DNA of 64,000 bases from Paraburkholderia sp. Tr-20389 (GCF_017104565.1 NZ_JAAGPD010000009.1:124001-188000), one strand, 5' to 3'. Counted from the stretch's first letter, positions 53,211 through 61,631 are shown. Notes: generated by a model from the letters alone, not told the origin. Made by a program: numbers and translations.

Positions 53211-53856
53211 TGGCGTTCGCGATATGTTGTCTCGCTTCATGCGTTGCCCCTGTGCGGGGCGGCACCTACTTTTCTTTGCAGCGGCAAAGAAAAGTAGGCA
53301 AAAGAAAGCCGCTCACACCGCCAACTCTTGTGCTTGCCTGCGGGCCCCCAACGGGTCCCGCACTCCACACGGCAACACGTTGCTTTGCGCCCGTTGCCAG
53401 CACCTTGATCCGGCGCATCACCCACTCCAGTCACCCGCAGGCAGCCAGCGGCAGCGATTCGTCAGCGCCGCCCAGGTGGCAAACTGTGTGTAGGTTGTCG
53501 CACCGCATCCATCGGCGCTTCTACGACACCGATCCGCTTTTCAGTCCGGAGTGGTGCACTTCCATCTCGACAACCTACACACAGTTTGCCACCTGGGCGG
53601 CGGTCGATTTCTGCTAACGCGGTCCGTGACGCGGGAGTGCGAAGTGGGTGATGCGTGCAGTTAGCACGATGGCAACGCGCAAAAAATAGCGCGTTGCCGC
53701 GTGGAGTGCGGGACCGGTTGGGGGCCCGCAGGCAATGACTAGCATTAGCGGTGTTAGCCCGCTTTCTTTGCTTACTTTCTTTGCGGCGGCAAAGAAAGTA
53801 AGTGCCGCCCCGCACAGGGGCAACGCTAGCAAACCAGAAGCAAAACCGCGGATGCC
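53211..53856. repeat. Large palindromic intergenic element, copy D
   Basis: Complete copy of about 646 bp. The inner arms match perfectly over GGCAAACTGTGTGTAGG and its reverse complement, and the central CCGGAGTGGTGCACTTCC is present (53544-53570 region). The left outer arm is type 2 (CCTACTTTTCTTTGC) and the right outer arm type 1 (ACTTTCTTTGC), as in copy C. Ends GGCGTTCGCG and CGCGGATGCC are as in the other copies. Confidence 0.9.
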
Positions 53857-53868
53857 AGCGAACGCCCT

Positions 53869-53948
53869 AGCAAACCAAAACCCCAGCAAACCAAAACCCC
53901 AGCAAACCAAAACCCCAGCAAACCAAAACCCCAGCAAACCAAAACCCA
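53869..53948. repeat. 16-bp tandem repeat, five units
   Basis: AGCAAACCAAAACCCC is repeated five times (starts at 53869, 53885, 53901, 53917, 53933) immediately before the urtD stop codon, adjoining the right end of element copy D. The units are nearly identical, a sign of recent slippage expansion. Confidence 0.9.
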
Positions 53949-53957
53949 ACCCGCCTC

Positions 53958-54821
53958 CTAACGCCCAAGATAACTCTCAATCACGCTCTCATCCCGCTTA
54001 ACCTCATCGAGAGAGCCTTCAGCAAGAACGCGACCTTCGGCCATCACAGTCACCTTGCCGGTTTCACCGGCCAGAGCAGCCACAAACTCCATATCATGCT
54101 CAACGACCATCATGGAACACGATCCGCGAAGGTGATTCAACAACCCAGCCAACTCCATAGTCTCATCATCAGTCATGCCGGCCGCAGGCTCATCGAGCAA
54201 CAAAAGTGCAGGTTGCTGCATCAGCAACATCCCAATCTCGAGACGCTGTTTCTGTCCGTGCGATAACTCGCCGGCAGGCCGCAACGCCTCGCCCTCGAGG
54301 CGAATCAACGACAACGTCTCTTCGATCCGCGCCTGCGCCGAACGATCCAGCCGCGCCCGCAGCGAAGCCATCCACCCCTTGTCCATCTTCATCGCGAGTT
54401 CGAGGTTTTCCCACACGGGATGCTGCTCGAACACCGTCGGCTTCTGAAACTTGCGGCCAATGCCCGCGCGGGCAATCGACGGCTCGTTCATGCGCGTCAG
54501 GTCGATCGTCTGCCCGAGAAACACCTTGCCGGAATCGGGCGCGGTCTTGCCGGTAATCACGTCCATCATCGTCGTCTTGCCCGCACCGTTCGGGCCGATG
54601 ATGCAACGCAGTTCGCCCACATCGATCGACAGCGACAACGCATTCAACGCGCGAAAACCATCGAACGAAACGGTCACGTCTTCCAGATACAGAATCGCAC
54701 CGTGCGATACGTCGATCTCGCCAGGCGTGACGACGCGCCCCATCGACGCGACGCCGGAGAGCGCGCGTCCATCGTGTTCTTCAGGTAACGCGAGATCGGG
54801 AACCATCGGGTTTTCGTTCAT
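53958..54821 (-). CDS. urtD: Urea ABC transporter ATPase UrtD
   Basis: 287 residues from ATG 54821, overlapping the urtC stop (ATGA); the frame further upstream is read-through of urtC. LivG-like ATPase with a longer N terminus than LivG (about 38 residues before YLEDVTVSFDGF). Walker A IIGPNGAGKTTMMDVITG, signature LSHGQKQRLEIGMLL, Walker B LLLLDEPAAGMTDDE, switch VVEHDMEFVA. The second ATPase subunit of the urea importer. Confidence 0.95.
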   Translation of the reverse strand: MNENPMVPDLALPEEHDGRALSGVASMGRVVTPGEIDVSHGAILYLEDVTVSFDGFRALNALSLSIDVGELRCIIGPNGAGKTTMMDVITGKTAPDSGKVFLGQTIDLTRMNEPSIARAGIGRKFQKPTVFEQHPVWENLELAMKMDKGWMASLRARLDRSAQARIEETLSLIRLEGEALRPAGELSHGQKQRLEIGMLLMQQPALLLLDEPAAGMTDDETMELAGLLNHLRGSCSMMVVEHDMEFVAALAGETGKVTVMAEGRVLAEGSLDEVKRDESVIESYLGR

Positions 54822-56014
54822 TGGCGGTTCCTCTTGCGTGTGACGAGTTCGAGCAATCCCATGATCCCGTTCGGCAACAGCAACGGCACCAGCACGAAAA
54901 TCAGCCCCAGGAAGAACAGCCAGTACTCCGCGAAATAAGCCGTGAAAAAGCTCTTCGCGCCATTCACCGCAAACGCGCCGATGATCGGTCCGATCAACGT
55001 GCCGCGTCCGCCTACCGCCACCCAGATCGCCATCTCGATCGAGTTGCCCGGCGACATCTCGCCCGGATTGATGATGCCGACCTGCGGCACATACAGCGCA
55101 CCCGCAATGCCGCACAACACGGCCGATACCGTCCACACGAACAGCTTGTACGCGAGCGGGTTGTAGCCGAGGAACATCAGACGCGTCTCGCCGTCGCGCA
55201 CAGCCGTCACGACGCGCCCGAGCTTCGACGTCACGATCGCACGCGCGCCGATGAACGCCAGCACCAGCACCCCGAACGTCATCAGAAAGAGCGTGGTGCG
55301 CGTGCCCGGATGCGTGATGGGGAAACCCGCTATGCGCTTGAAATCGGTGAAGCCGTTGTTGCCGCCGAAGCCCGTTTCGTTGCGATAGAACAGCAGCATC
55401 GCGGCGAAGGTCATCGCCTGCGTGATGATCGACAGATACACGCCCTTCACCCGCGAACGGAACGTGAAGAAGCCGAATACCCACGCAATCACGGCAGGCA
55501 CCAGCACGACGAGCAACAGCGCATACGCGAGATGCTGCGTGCCTTCCCAGTACCACGGCAACTGATGCCAGTCGAGAAACACCATGAAGTCGGGCAGGTC
55601 GCTGCCGTATTTGCCGTCATGGCCGATCGCGCGCATCAGGTACATGCCGATCGCGTAGCCGCCGAGTGCAAAGAACAGGCCGTGCCCGAGGCTCAGGATG
55701 CCGCAGTAGCCCCACACGAGATCGAGCGCTAGCGCGGCGATTGCGTAGCACATCAGCTTGCCCGTCAGCGTCATCGCATACGCGGACAGATGGAACGCGC
55801 TCGTCTCGGGCAGCACCAGCGCCGTGAACGGCACGCCGAGTCCCACGGCAATGATCAGCGCGATCAGGAATTGCCATGCGCGCCGGGACAGCAGTGCAGG
55901 GCGCGGCGGCAAGCCGAGCGCGAAACCTTCGAGTCGTTCGCGTTCGCCCGTAGGCGCGATACCGCGTGCGTTGTCCGCTGCGGACGGAGAAGCATGAGAA
56001 GTCGCCGATGTCAT
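54818..56014 (-). CDS. urtC: Urea ABC transporter permease UrtC
   Basis: 398 residues, LivM-like, with about 10 hydrophobic helices after a 45-residue hydrophilic N terminus. Conserved DLVWGYCGILSLGHGLFFALGG and the cytoplasmic EAA-like loop VTAVRDGETRLMFLGYNP. With UrtB it forms the urea channel across the inner membrane. One base separates it from the urtB stop; it overlaps urtD downstream. Confidence 0.95.
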   Translation of the reverse strand: MTSATSHASPSAADNARGIAPTGERERLEGFALGLPPRPALLSRRAWQFLIALIIAVGLGVPFTALVLPETSAFHLSAYAMTLTGKLMCYAIAALALDLVWGYCGILSLGHGLFFALGGYAIGMYLMRAIGHDGKYGSDLPDFMVFLDWHQLPWYWEGTQHLAYALLLVVLVPAVIAWVFGFFTFRSRVKGVYLSIITQAMTFAAMLLFYRNETGFGGNNGFTDFKRIAGFPITHPGTRTTLFLMTFGVLVLAFIGARAIVTSKLGRVVTAVRDGETRLMFLGYNPLAYKLFVWTVSAVLCGIAGALYVPQVGIINPGEMSPGNSIEMAIWVAVGGRGTLIGPIIGAFAVNGAKSFFTAYFAEYWLFFLGLIFVLVPLLLPNGIMGLLELVTRKRNRQ

Positions 56015-56015
56015 G

Positions 56016-57635
56016 TCACGCCTCCGCGCTGCGGCCCTTGAGGGCGAACATGCCCTGCGGACGCTTCTGGATAAACAGGACGATCAGCAAGAGCACCGCG
56101 ATCTTCGCGAGCACGGCGCCCCAGAACGGCTCGATGGCCTTGCTGACGAGTCCGAGCCCGAAGCCGCCGATCACCGTGCCCGCCAGCTGGCCGACGCCGC
56201 CCAGCACGACGGCCATGAACGAATCGATGATGTAGCTCTGTCCGAGGTCCGGGCCGACATTGCCGATCTGCGACAGCGCGCAGCCGCCGAGTCCCGCGAT
56301 GCCCGCGCCGAACGCGAACGCATAGGAATCGACGTATGCCGTCTTCACGCCGACGCACGCGGCCATGCGGCGGTTCTGCGTGACGGCGCGCACGAACAGC
56401 CCGAGGCGCGTCTTCGTCAGCACGGCCCATGCAATCGCGACGACGATCAGCGAAAACGCGAGAATCGCGAGCCGGTTGTACGGCAGGATCAGGTTCTGCA
56501 TCACCGTGACGCCGCCGCTCATCCACGACGGATTCACGACCTGCACGTTCTGCGCGCCGAACAGCATGCGCGTCGCCTGAATCAGGATCAGGCTGATACC
56601 GAAGGTGGTGAGCAGCGTTTCGAGCGGACGTCCATACAGATGCTTCAGCACGAGCCGTTCGAGCACGATGCCGACGAGTGCGGCCACCGCGAACGACGCG
56701 GGCACGGCGAGCAGCGGATACCAGTCGAACGCGCCCGGCACGTAGCGCTGTACGAGGTTCTGCACCACGTACGTTGCATACGCGCCGATCATCAGAAACT
56801 CGCCGTGCGCCATGTTGATCACGCCGATCAGACCATAGGTGATCGCCAGGCCGAGCGCCGCGAGCAGCAGCACGCTGCCGAGCGACAATCCCGCGAACAG
56901 CGTCCCCGCAATCTCGCTGCGGCGCTGAATCGAGTCGAGTGCATCGATGCCTTGCTGCGCCGTCTCGCGCACCTGCGCATCGCTTTCGACGAACGTGCCG
57001 TCGGGTTTCTTCGCGACGAGCGGGCGCAGCAGTTCGTACATGTCGAGATCGTGCCGCGCGGCAACGAGCTTCACGGCTTCGAGGCGCTTCGCCGCATCGC
57101 TGTCGTGCAGTGCCGTCATCGCCCAGAGCGTGTCGAGGCGCTTCTTCAGCGCCGGGTCGGTTTCCTTCGCGCGCGCGGCGTCGATCTGCGGCTTCATCGA
57201 AGGATCGGGGCTTTGCAGCAGCGCGGCAATGGCGGCGGCGCGTTTGGCCGGGTCGGGCGAGTCGAGTTGCAGGCCCGACAGCGCGCCCGCGACTTTCGAG
57301 CGCAACAGGTTGTTCAGTGTGACCGGCTGCGCGTCGCCGGCGGCGACGGTCTTGCCCGTCACGGCGTCGCGCGCGGTGTCGTTGTCCTGTATCAGGACCT
57401 CGCCGCTATCCGTGGCGAGCGCGCTGTCTTCGGAGAGCGCCTTCAGCAGTGCAAGCGAGGGCGCATCGTGATTCGCGATCAGCTTGTCGATGGCGGCCGA
57501 CTTCGCATCGAAATCGTCGCCGGCAAGCGGCGCGACTTCGTCGGTCGTCAACGCGTAGGCACTCGCCGGCAGGGCGATGGTCAGCGCCGCAATGAGCGCG
57601 ACGCGGGCCGCGAGCGTGGAAATTGAATACGCCAT
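56016..57635 (-). CDS. urtB: Urea ABC transporter permease UrtB with N-terminal extension
   Basis: 539 residues. A signal-peptide-like start (VALIAALTIALPASAYA) leads into an alpha-helical, HEAT-like periplasmic domain of about 200 residues (repeats such as AIDKLIANHDAPSLALLKAL and RAAAIAALLQSPDPSMKPQI). The LivH-like permease follows from about 245 (LFAGLSLGSVLLLAALGLAI, GVINMAHGEFLMIGAYATYV, GMCALSQ-like loop). The long N-terminal domain is usual for proteobacterial UrtB and absent from LivH; its role is not known. The gene lies 113 bp downstream of urtA. Confidence 0.95.
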   Translation of the reverse strand: MAYSISTLAARVALIAALTIALPASAYALTTDEVAPLAGDDFDAKSAAIDKLIANHDAPSLALLKALSEDSALATDSGEVLIQDNDTARDAVTGKTVAAGDAQPVTLNNLLRSKVAGALSGLQLDSPDPAKRAAAIAALLQSPDPSMKPQIDAARAKETDPALKKRLDTLWAMTALHDSDAAKRLEAVKLVAARHDLDMYELLRPLVAKKPDGTFVESDAQVRETAQQGIDALDSIQRRSEIAGTLFAGLSLGSVLLLAALGLAITYGLIGVINMAHGEFLMIGAYATYVVQNLVQRYVPGAFDWYPLLAVPASFAVAALVGIVLERLVLKHLYGRPLETLLTTFGISLILIQATRMLFGAQNVQVVNPSWMSGGVTVMQNLILPYNRLAILAFSLIVVAIAWAVLTKTRLGLFVRAVTQNRRMAACVGVKTAYVDSYAFAFGAGIAGLGGCALSQIGNVGPDLGQSYIIDSFMAVVLGGVGQLAGTVIGGFGLGLVSKAIEPFWGAVLAKIAVLLLIVLFIQKRPQGMFALKGRSAEA

Positions 57636-57748
57636 GATGTGCTTGAGAAATGGATCAGCAAGACCAGCAGGCCGGCGCGGTGCGCCGCCCGCATATGGCG
57701 CACCGTCGGTTGCAGTAACTCAGTTCCGTTGAGTCAGATCAGATCGAA

Positions 57749-59050
57749 TCAGGCCACGCGCGAGCGCCGGCGCAGGAACTCGGGAATCGACGTGACGACA
57801 TCCGGCTTGCCCTGGTTGCCCGCGATATACGGGCTCCACGGCTGCGCGCGAATGGCGGTCTTGGTCTTCCACACGACGTTGAACTGGCCGTCCGCGCGCA
57901 CTTCGCCGATCATCACCGGCTTGTGCAGATGGTGGTTGCCGTCCATCTCCAGCGTGAAGCCCGACGGCGCGGCGAACTTCTGGCCGACCATCGCGACGCG
58001 CACCTTGTCGACGTCGGTGCTCTTCGCTTTTTCGACAGCCTGCTTCCACATGTGGATGCCTACGTACGTCGCTTCCATCGGGTCGTTCGTCACGCGCTTC
58101 GTGCCGCCGGGCAGATTCTGCGACTTGACCCATCCGGCCCACTGTTCCTTGAACTTCGTATTCGACGGGCCCTTCACCGACATGAAGTAGTTCCATGCCG
58201 CGAGGTTGCCGACCAGCGGCTTCGTGTCGATGCCGCGCAGTTCTTCCTCGCCCACCGAGAACGCGACGACGGGCACGTCGGTCGCCTTCAGCCCCTGGTT
58301 GCCGAGTTCCTTGTAGAACGGCACGTTCGAGTCGCCGTTCACCGTCGAGATCACGCAGGTCTTGCCGCCCTGCGCAAAGGTCTTGATGCTCGCGACGATC
58401 GTCTGATAGTCGCTGTGGCCGAACGGCGTGTAGACCTCCTGGATGTCGCTCTCCTGCACGCCTTTCGACTTGAGGAAGGCGCGCAGAATCTTGTTGGTCG
58501 TGCGTGGATACACATAGTCGGTCCCGAGCAGGAAGAAGCGCTTGGCGCCGCCGCCTTCCGCGCTCATCAGGTATTCGGTGGCGGGAATCGCCTGCTGGTT
58601 GGGCGCGGCACCTGTGTAGAACACGTTGCGCGACATCTCTTCGCCTTCGTACTGCACCGGATAGAAGAGCAGGCCGTTCAGTTCCTCGAACACGGGCAGC
58701 ACCGACTTGCGCGACACGGACGTCCAGCAGCCGAACACGCAGGCGACCTTGTCCTGCGTCAGCAACTGGCGGGCTTTCTCGGCGAACAGCGGCCAGTTCG
58801 ACGCGGGATCGACGACGACGGGCTCGAGCTTGCGTCCCATCACGCCGCCGCTCGCATTGATTTCGGCGATCGTCATCAGCGCGGTGTCTTTCAGCGAGGT
58901 CTCCGAAATCGCCATCGTGCCCGACAGGGAGTGCAGGATGCCGACCTTGATCGGGCCGCTGCCCGTATCGGCATGCGCGAAAGGAACCTTGCCCGCGAGC
59001 GCGAGCGCGCCCGACATGGAGCCGAGCTTCAGCAGACTGCGACGTTTCAT
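57749..59050 (-). CDS. urtA: Urea ABC transporter periplasmic binding protein UrtA
   Basis: 433 residues from ATG 59050 with AAGGGGAAG upstream; the longer frame is non-coding leader. The N terminus KRRSLLKLGSMSGALALAG is a twin-arginine-type signal, so it may be exported folded by Tat. Mature domains follow the LivJ/AmiC plan: VGILHSLSGTMAISETSLKD, ACVFGCWTSVSRKSVLPVFE, YPVQYEGEEMSRNVFYTGA, all matching UrtA. It captures urea (and short amides) at low concentration. First gene of the operon, preceded by a sigma-54-type promoter about 100 bp upstream. Confidence 0.95.
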   Translation of the reverse strand: MKRRSLLKLGSMSGALALAGKVPFAHADTGSGPIKVGILHSLSGTMAISETSLKDTALMTIAEINASGGVMGRKLEPVVVDPASNWPLFAEKARQLLTQDKVACVFGCWTSVSRKSVLPVFEELNGLLFYPVQYEGEEMSRNVFYTGAAPNQQAIPATEYLMSAEGGGAKRFFLLGTDYVYPRTTNKILRAFLKSKGVQESDIQEVYTPFGHSDYQTIVASIKTFAQGGKTCVISTVNGDSNVPFYKELGNQGLKATDVPVVAFSVGEEELRGIDTKPLVGNLAAWNYFMSVKGPSNTKFKEQWAGWVKSQNLPGGTKRVTNDPMEATYVGIHMWKQAVEKAKSTDVDKVRVAMVGQKFAAPSGFTLEMDGNHHLHKPVMIGEVRADGQFNVVWKTKTAIRAQPWSPYIAGNQGKPDVVTSIPEFLRRRSRVA

Positions 59051-59150
59051 GTGCTTCCCCTTGCCATAGGATGGTGTTGAGCGGCGGACGGACAGCGTGT
59101 GTCCATTCCTTGTCTGGTTATGTGTGTGCAGCGCTTGCCGGGCCGGATAC

Positions 59151-59166
59151 TGCAAGGCATATGCCA
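59151..59166 (-). promoter_or_regulatory. Sigma-54 (RpoN) promoter of the urt-ure operon
   Basis: On the minus strand the sequence reads TGGCATATGCCTTGCA. It fits TGGCAY-N5-TTGCA, with the invariant GG and GC ten bases apart. It lies about 100 bp ahead of the urtA start codon, giving a leader of roughly 90 nt. It points to nitrogen-limitation control of urea uptake and hydrolysis, probably through NtrC. Confidence 0.75.
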
Positions 59167-59433
59167 ACTTTGCATCGAACGCTTCAAAGGGCGCCGTGCT
59201 TGCTGTGGTGCGGCTCGCTGGCGGTGCGGCCGCCTGTGCCGTTATGCGCGTTGGGCGCGAAAGCGGTGCAGCGCTGAGGGTCGCGCCTCGTTCAGGTGCG
59301 CGCCGCGCAGCAACGGAGCGTGTGGCGCGATTCCGCGGATGGATGAGCGCGACGTCGGTGCATCGCCGCCGCGCTGTTGTGCACGGACGCGGAAGCGTCA
59401 AGGGAAGTCGATTGAGGGAGCGCGGCGAGCATG

Positions 59434-59468
59434 AAAAAACGGCGGATGGCTTGTATGCCGATCCGCCG
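59434..59468 (-). terminator. Rho-independent terminator after the DUF3443 gene
   Basis: Read on the minus strand: CGGCGGAT pairs with ATCCGCCG around a short loop with extra pairing (GGC/GCC), followed by six T. It separates the DUF3443 gene from the urtA promoter region. Confidence 0.8.
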
Positions 59469-59502
59469 CTGGTTGTGTGGGCATCAGTTGATGCGCTGTC
59501 GA

Positions 59503-61008
59503 TCAGAACGCCACGTAGGGTCCTGTTTGCGGGCCCGCCAATACGCCGCTCAGCGCCGTATAGACGCTGCGTCCGAAGAAGAACGGCAAGCCCCACATGA
59601 ACATGCTGTTCAGCGGTGCGCCGAGATTGTCGTGCGCCGCATAGCCCAGAGGGAACAGGCTCGACGAATCGGCGATCGCGAACGGGACGGTCGATTGCGC
59701 ATTGCCGGTGTTCGACATCATCGAAGCGCTCAGATTCTGAGTGATGGTCGGCACGTACCAGCCTCCGGAGATGGCGGGCAGCGTCGAATCATAGAAAAAC
59801 AGTCCATTCGAGCCGCTGTCGATGATGCTCGAGAACGTGCGCCCCTTGTAACTCGTCGTGAACAGTCCGCGATCCGTTACGGTGAGGCGCGTGGCGCCGG
59901 CCGGCAGCGCGTTGTTGTCGCGTGTGCCGATGCCGAACAGCAGTTCCCCTGTGACGCTCGCCTGGCCTGTTGCAGGCAGCGCGGGCAAGCGGATGACCGT
60001 GCCGTTGTTGTCGGTCGCGAACGCGGCGACGGGGTTGGCCGTCTGTTTGTCGAGCGGCACAGTCGCGGCGGTGCACGACCAGGGCGTCGGGCAGTAGTAG
60101 TACGTGGCCGCGAGCGCCGTTTGTGCCGCCTCCGGGAAGTCGTGCGCCAGATGGCCTATGCCGACGATCCCGTTCGCGCCCAATTTCGCGACATCATTCA
60201 TGCTGGACGCACCACGTGCGGTGCAGTCATTGGGTATCCACGTGAATCCGCTGTCGCCGATCACCTGAATCGGAATATTGCTCGCCGTCTCGCCGCCGAT
60301 CTTCACATCTGCGCGCTTTATCGGCCCCCACGTGTAACCGGACGCGAAGATCGCGCACTGGGCGAGCGCTGCCTTGCCCGTCGTATCGTTACCGGCACCC
60401 GTCTGCGCGGGCAATCTGGCGGCGAACGCCGCGCCGAGGGCGGCCGATGTCACGCGTACGCCAGCCGAGCCCGTGTCGAGCAGCATGTGATCGACGGTCG
60501 CGCATTGCGTCGCGCCTTGGGCGCCCGGCACACAGATCTTCACGCTGACGTAGGGTGTATTGACGATCGTGGAGTCGAGCGTGTTGTCGACCGTGATGGG
60601 CACGGTGTTGACGACGACGGGAGGAGACGGTGGCGGATCGTTCGCTTTGGTGTTGCCGGTCGTGCTGCTGCCGTTGTTTGCCGTCTGTGTGCCGCCTGTT
60701 GTGCTCGTCCCGCTTGCGGGCGTGGCGGCAGAAGGTGTGCTCGCGGCGATCGGCGAACTCGCAACCGCAGGCGCACTGGCTGCAGGAGACGGACTCGCTG
60801 CGGCAGGCGCACTCGCTGCCGGCACTGCACTCGCCACCACCGGTGCGATCGCCGAACCTGCCGGCTTGTTGGGCGCCACATCGTTGACGGGCGCATTCGG
60901 GCTGTCGTCGCCGCCACCGCCGCCACATGCCGTCAACGCAACGCTTGCCGCGAGTAACGCGACGACGAGCGGCCGACCCGAAGCGCGACACGAGAAGAAT
61001 GTTTTCAT
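59503..61008 (-). CDS. DUF3443 lipoprotein with pepsin-like motifs
   Basis: 501 residues from ATG 61008. Lipoprotein signal with lipobox LTAC (Cys28), then a 110-residue Ala/Ser/Pro/Thr-rich linker. The globular part (about 135-501) has two D-(T/S)-G-S motifs, MLLDTGSAGVRV (178-181) and SIIDSGSNGLFF (397-400), spaced as in two-lobed aspartic proteases, and an NGIVGIG strand at about 280 like the GILGLG of pepsins. The family is described only as DUF3443 to my knowledge; a protease role is inference. The start overlaps the DUF2844 stop (ATGA), so the pair is co-translated. A terminator follows. Confidence 0.85.
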   Translation of the reverse strand: MKTFFSCRASGRPLVVALLAASVALTACGGGGGDDSPNAPVNDVAPNKPAGSAIAPVVASAVPAASAPAAASPSPAASAPAVASSPIAASTPSAATPASGTSTTGGTQTANNGSSTTGNTKANDPPPSPPVVVNTVPITVDNTLDSTIVNTPYVSVKICVPGAQGATQCATVDHMLLDTGSAGVRVTSAALGAAFAARLPAQTGAGNDTTGKAALAQCAIFASGYTWGPIKRADVKIGGETASNIPIQVIGDSGFTWIPNDCTARGASSMNDVAKLGANGIVGIGHLAHDFPEAAQTALAATYYYCPTPWSCTAATVPLDKQTANPVAAFATDNNGTVIRLPALPATGQASVTGELLFGIGTRDNNALPAGATRLTVTDRGLFTTSYKGRTFSSIIDSGSNGLFFYDSTLPAISGGWYVPTITQNLSASMMSNTGNAQSTVPFAIADSSSLFPLGYAAHDNLGAPLNSMFMWGLPFFFGRSVYTALSGVLAGPQTGPYVAF

Positions 61009-61460
61009 TGCAGCGCATCCACGTTGACGTTGGCGGGCACGAGCCGCAGCACGTAAGCCCGGCCGGCGAAGGCACCCTGGTTCCCGACGGACTCGATCTG
61101 CAAATCGCCGTCGCGCGCGATCAGTGGGCCCGTGCCGCGCGAGGCGCGTTGTCCGGCAGCGACCAGGTTGGGAAAATAGCTGCCGAGCAGCGCCTGCATG
61201 TCGGGCCGGGTGGGCCCTTGCCAGGTCACCGCGAACACGACATTCGCCGCCGATGCATATTCGCGGACCGTGACGCCGTCGGCGGTTCGTGTTTCGTGAA
61301 CGGTGTAAGGCGCGGAGGAAGCTGGCGCGGTCAACGCGGCCCGCGAAGTAGTGGACGTGGCGCGGACGCCTGCCGATGACGACGGCGCAGCGCCAAGCGT
61401 CGCGTGGCAAACGACGGGCAATAACATCGCCGCCGCCGCGACGACCCTGATCGATTTCAT
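61005..61460 (-). CDS. DUF2844 secreted protein
   Basis: 151 residues with a Sec signal peptide (VVAAAAMLLPVVCHA, mature from TLGAAPSS). After a Ser/Ala/Thr-rich stretch the conserved core starts at about residue 50: YTVHETRTADGVTVREYAS, then VFAVTWQGPTRPDMQALLGSYFP. This corresponds to DUF2844, found in Burkholderiaceae next to DUF3443, as here. Likely periplasmic or surface-exposed and acting with the DUF3443 lipoprotein (substrate, chaperone or inhibitor). No known enzymatic motif. Confidence 0.8.
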   Translation of the reverse strand: MKSIRVVAAAAMLLPVVCHATLGAAPSSSAGVRATSTTSRAALTAPASSAPYTVHETRTADGVTVREYASAANVVFAVTWQGPTRPDMQALLGSYFPNLVAAGQRASRGTGPLIARDGDLQIESVGNQGAFAGRAYVLRLVPANVNVDALQ

Positions 61461-61606
61461 ACGGTCATGCTCCTGAAAGGGAGCGTCGTATGTTGATCGA
61501 TGAAATTTTAGGATGGCGTAATAATTGGCTGTTTTTTGTGTGGGATAATTCCGAAACTTTTAAGTCGTGTCGCGGGACAGTCGCCTCGCAACCGAAGGTA
61601 CAAATG

Positions 61607-61631
61607 AAAAGCGCCGGCATGAAGCCGGCGC
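61607..61631 (-). terminator. Rho-independent terminator after the rhodanese gene
   Basis: On the minus strand GCGCCGGC-TTCAT-GCCGGCGC is followed by TTTT. It lies 31 bases beyond the rhodanese stop codon. Confidence 0.85.

Larger units (their letters stand above)
53144..53957. repeat. Gene-free region inside the urt operon
   Basis: 814 bp between urtD and urtE hold element copy D and, next to the urtD stop, a 16-bp tandem repeat. No protein gene is credible. Transcription from the urtA side must pass through the whole palindrome to reach urtE and the urease genes, unless a second promoter lies here; none was recognised. Confidence 0.8.
59051..59502. other. Regulatory gap between urtA and the DUF3443 gene
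   Basis: 452 bp without a gene. It contains the urtA ribosome-binding site, a sigma-54 promoter at 59151-59166 for urtA, and a minus-strand terminator at 59434-59468 for the DUF3443 gene. Between them (about 59170-59430) activator sites for the sigma-54 promoter are expected; I see a half-site GCACCA on the minus strand near 59200 but no full NtrC palindrome. Confidence 0.6.

Noticed and set aside
59097-59600. Plus-strand frames in the urtA upstream region
   Set aside because: Arg/Ala/Cys-rich, differ in every frame, overlap the sigma-54 promoter and the terminator, and have no ribosome-binding site.
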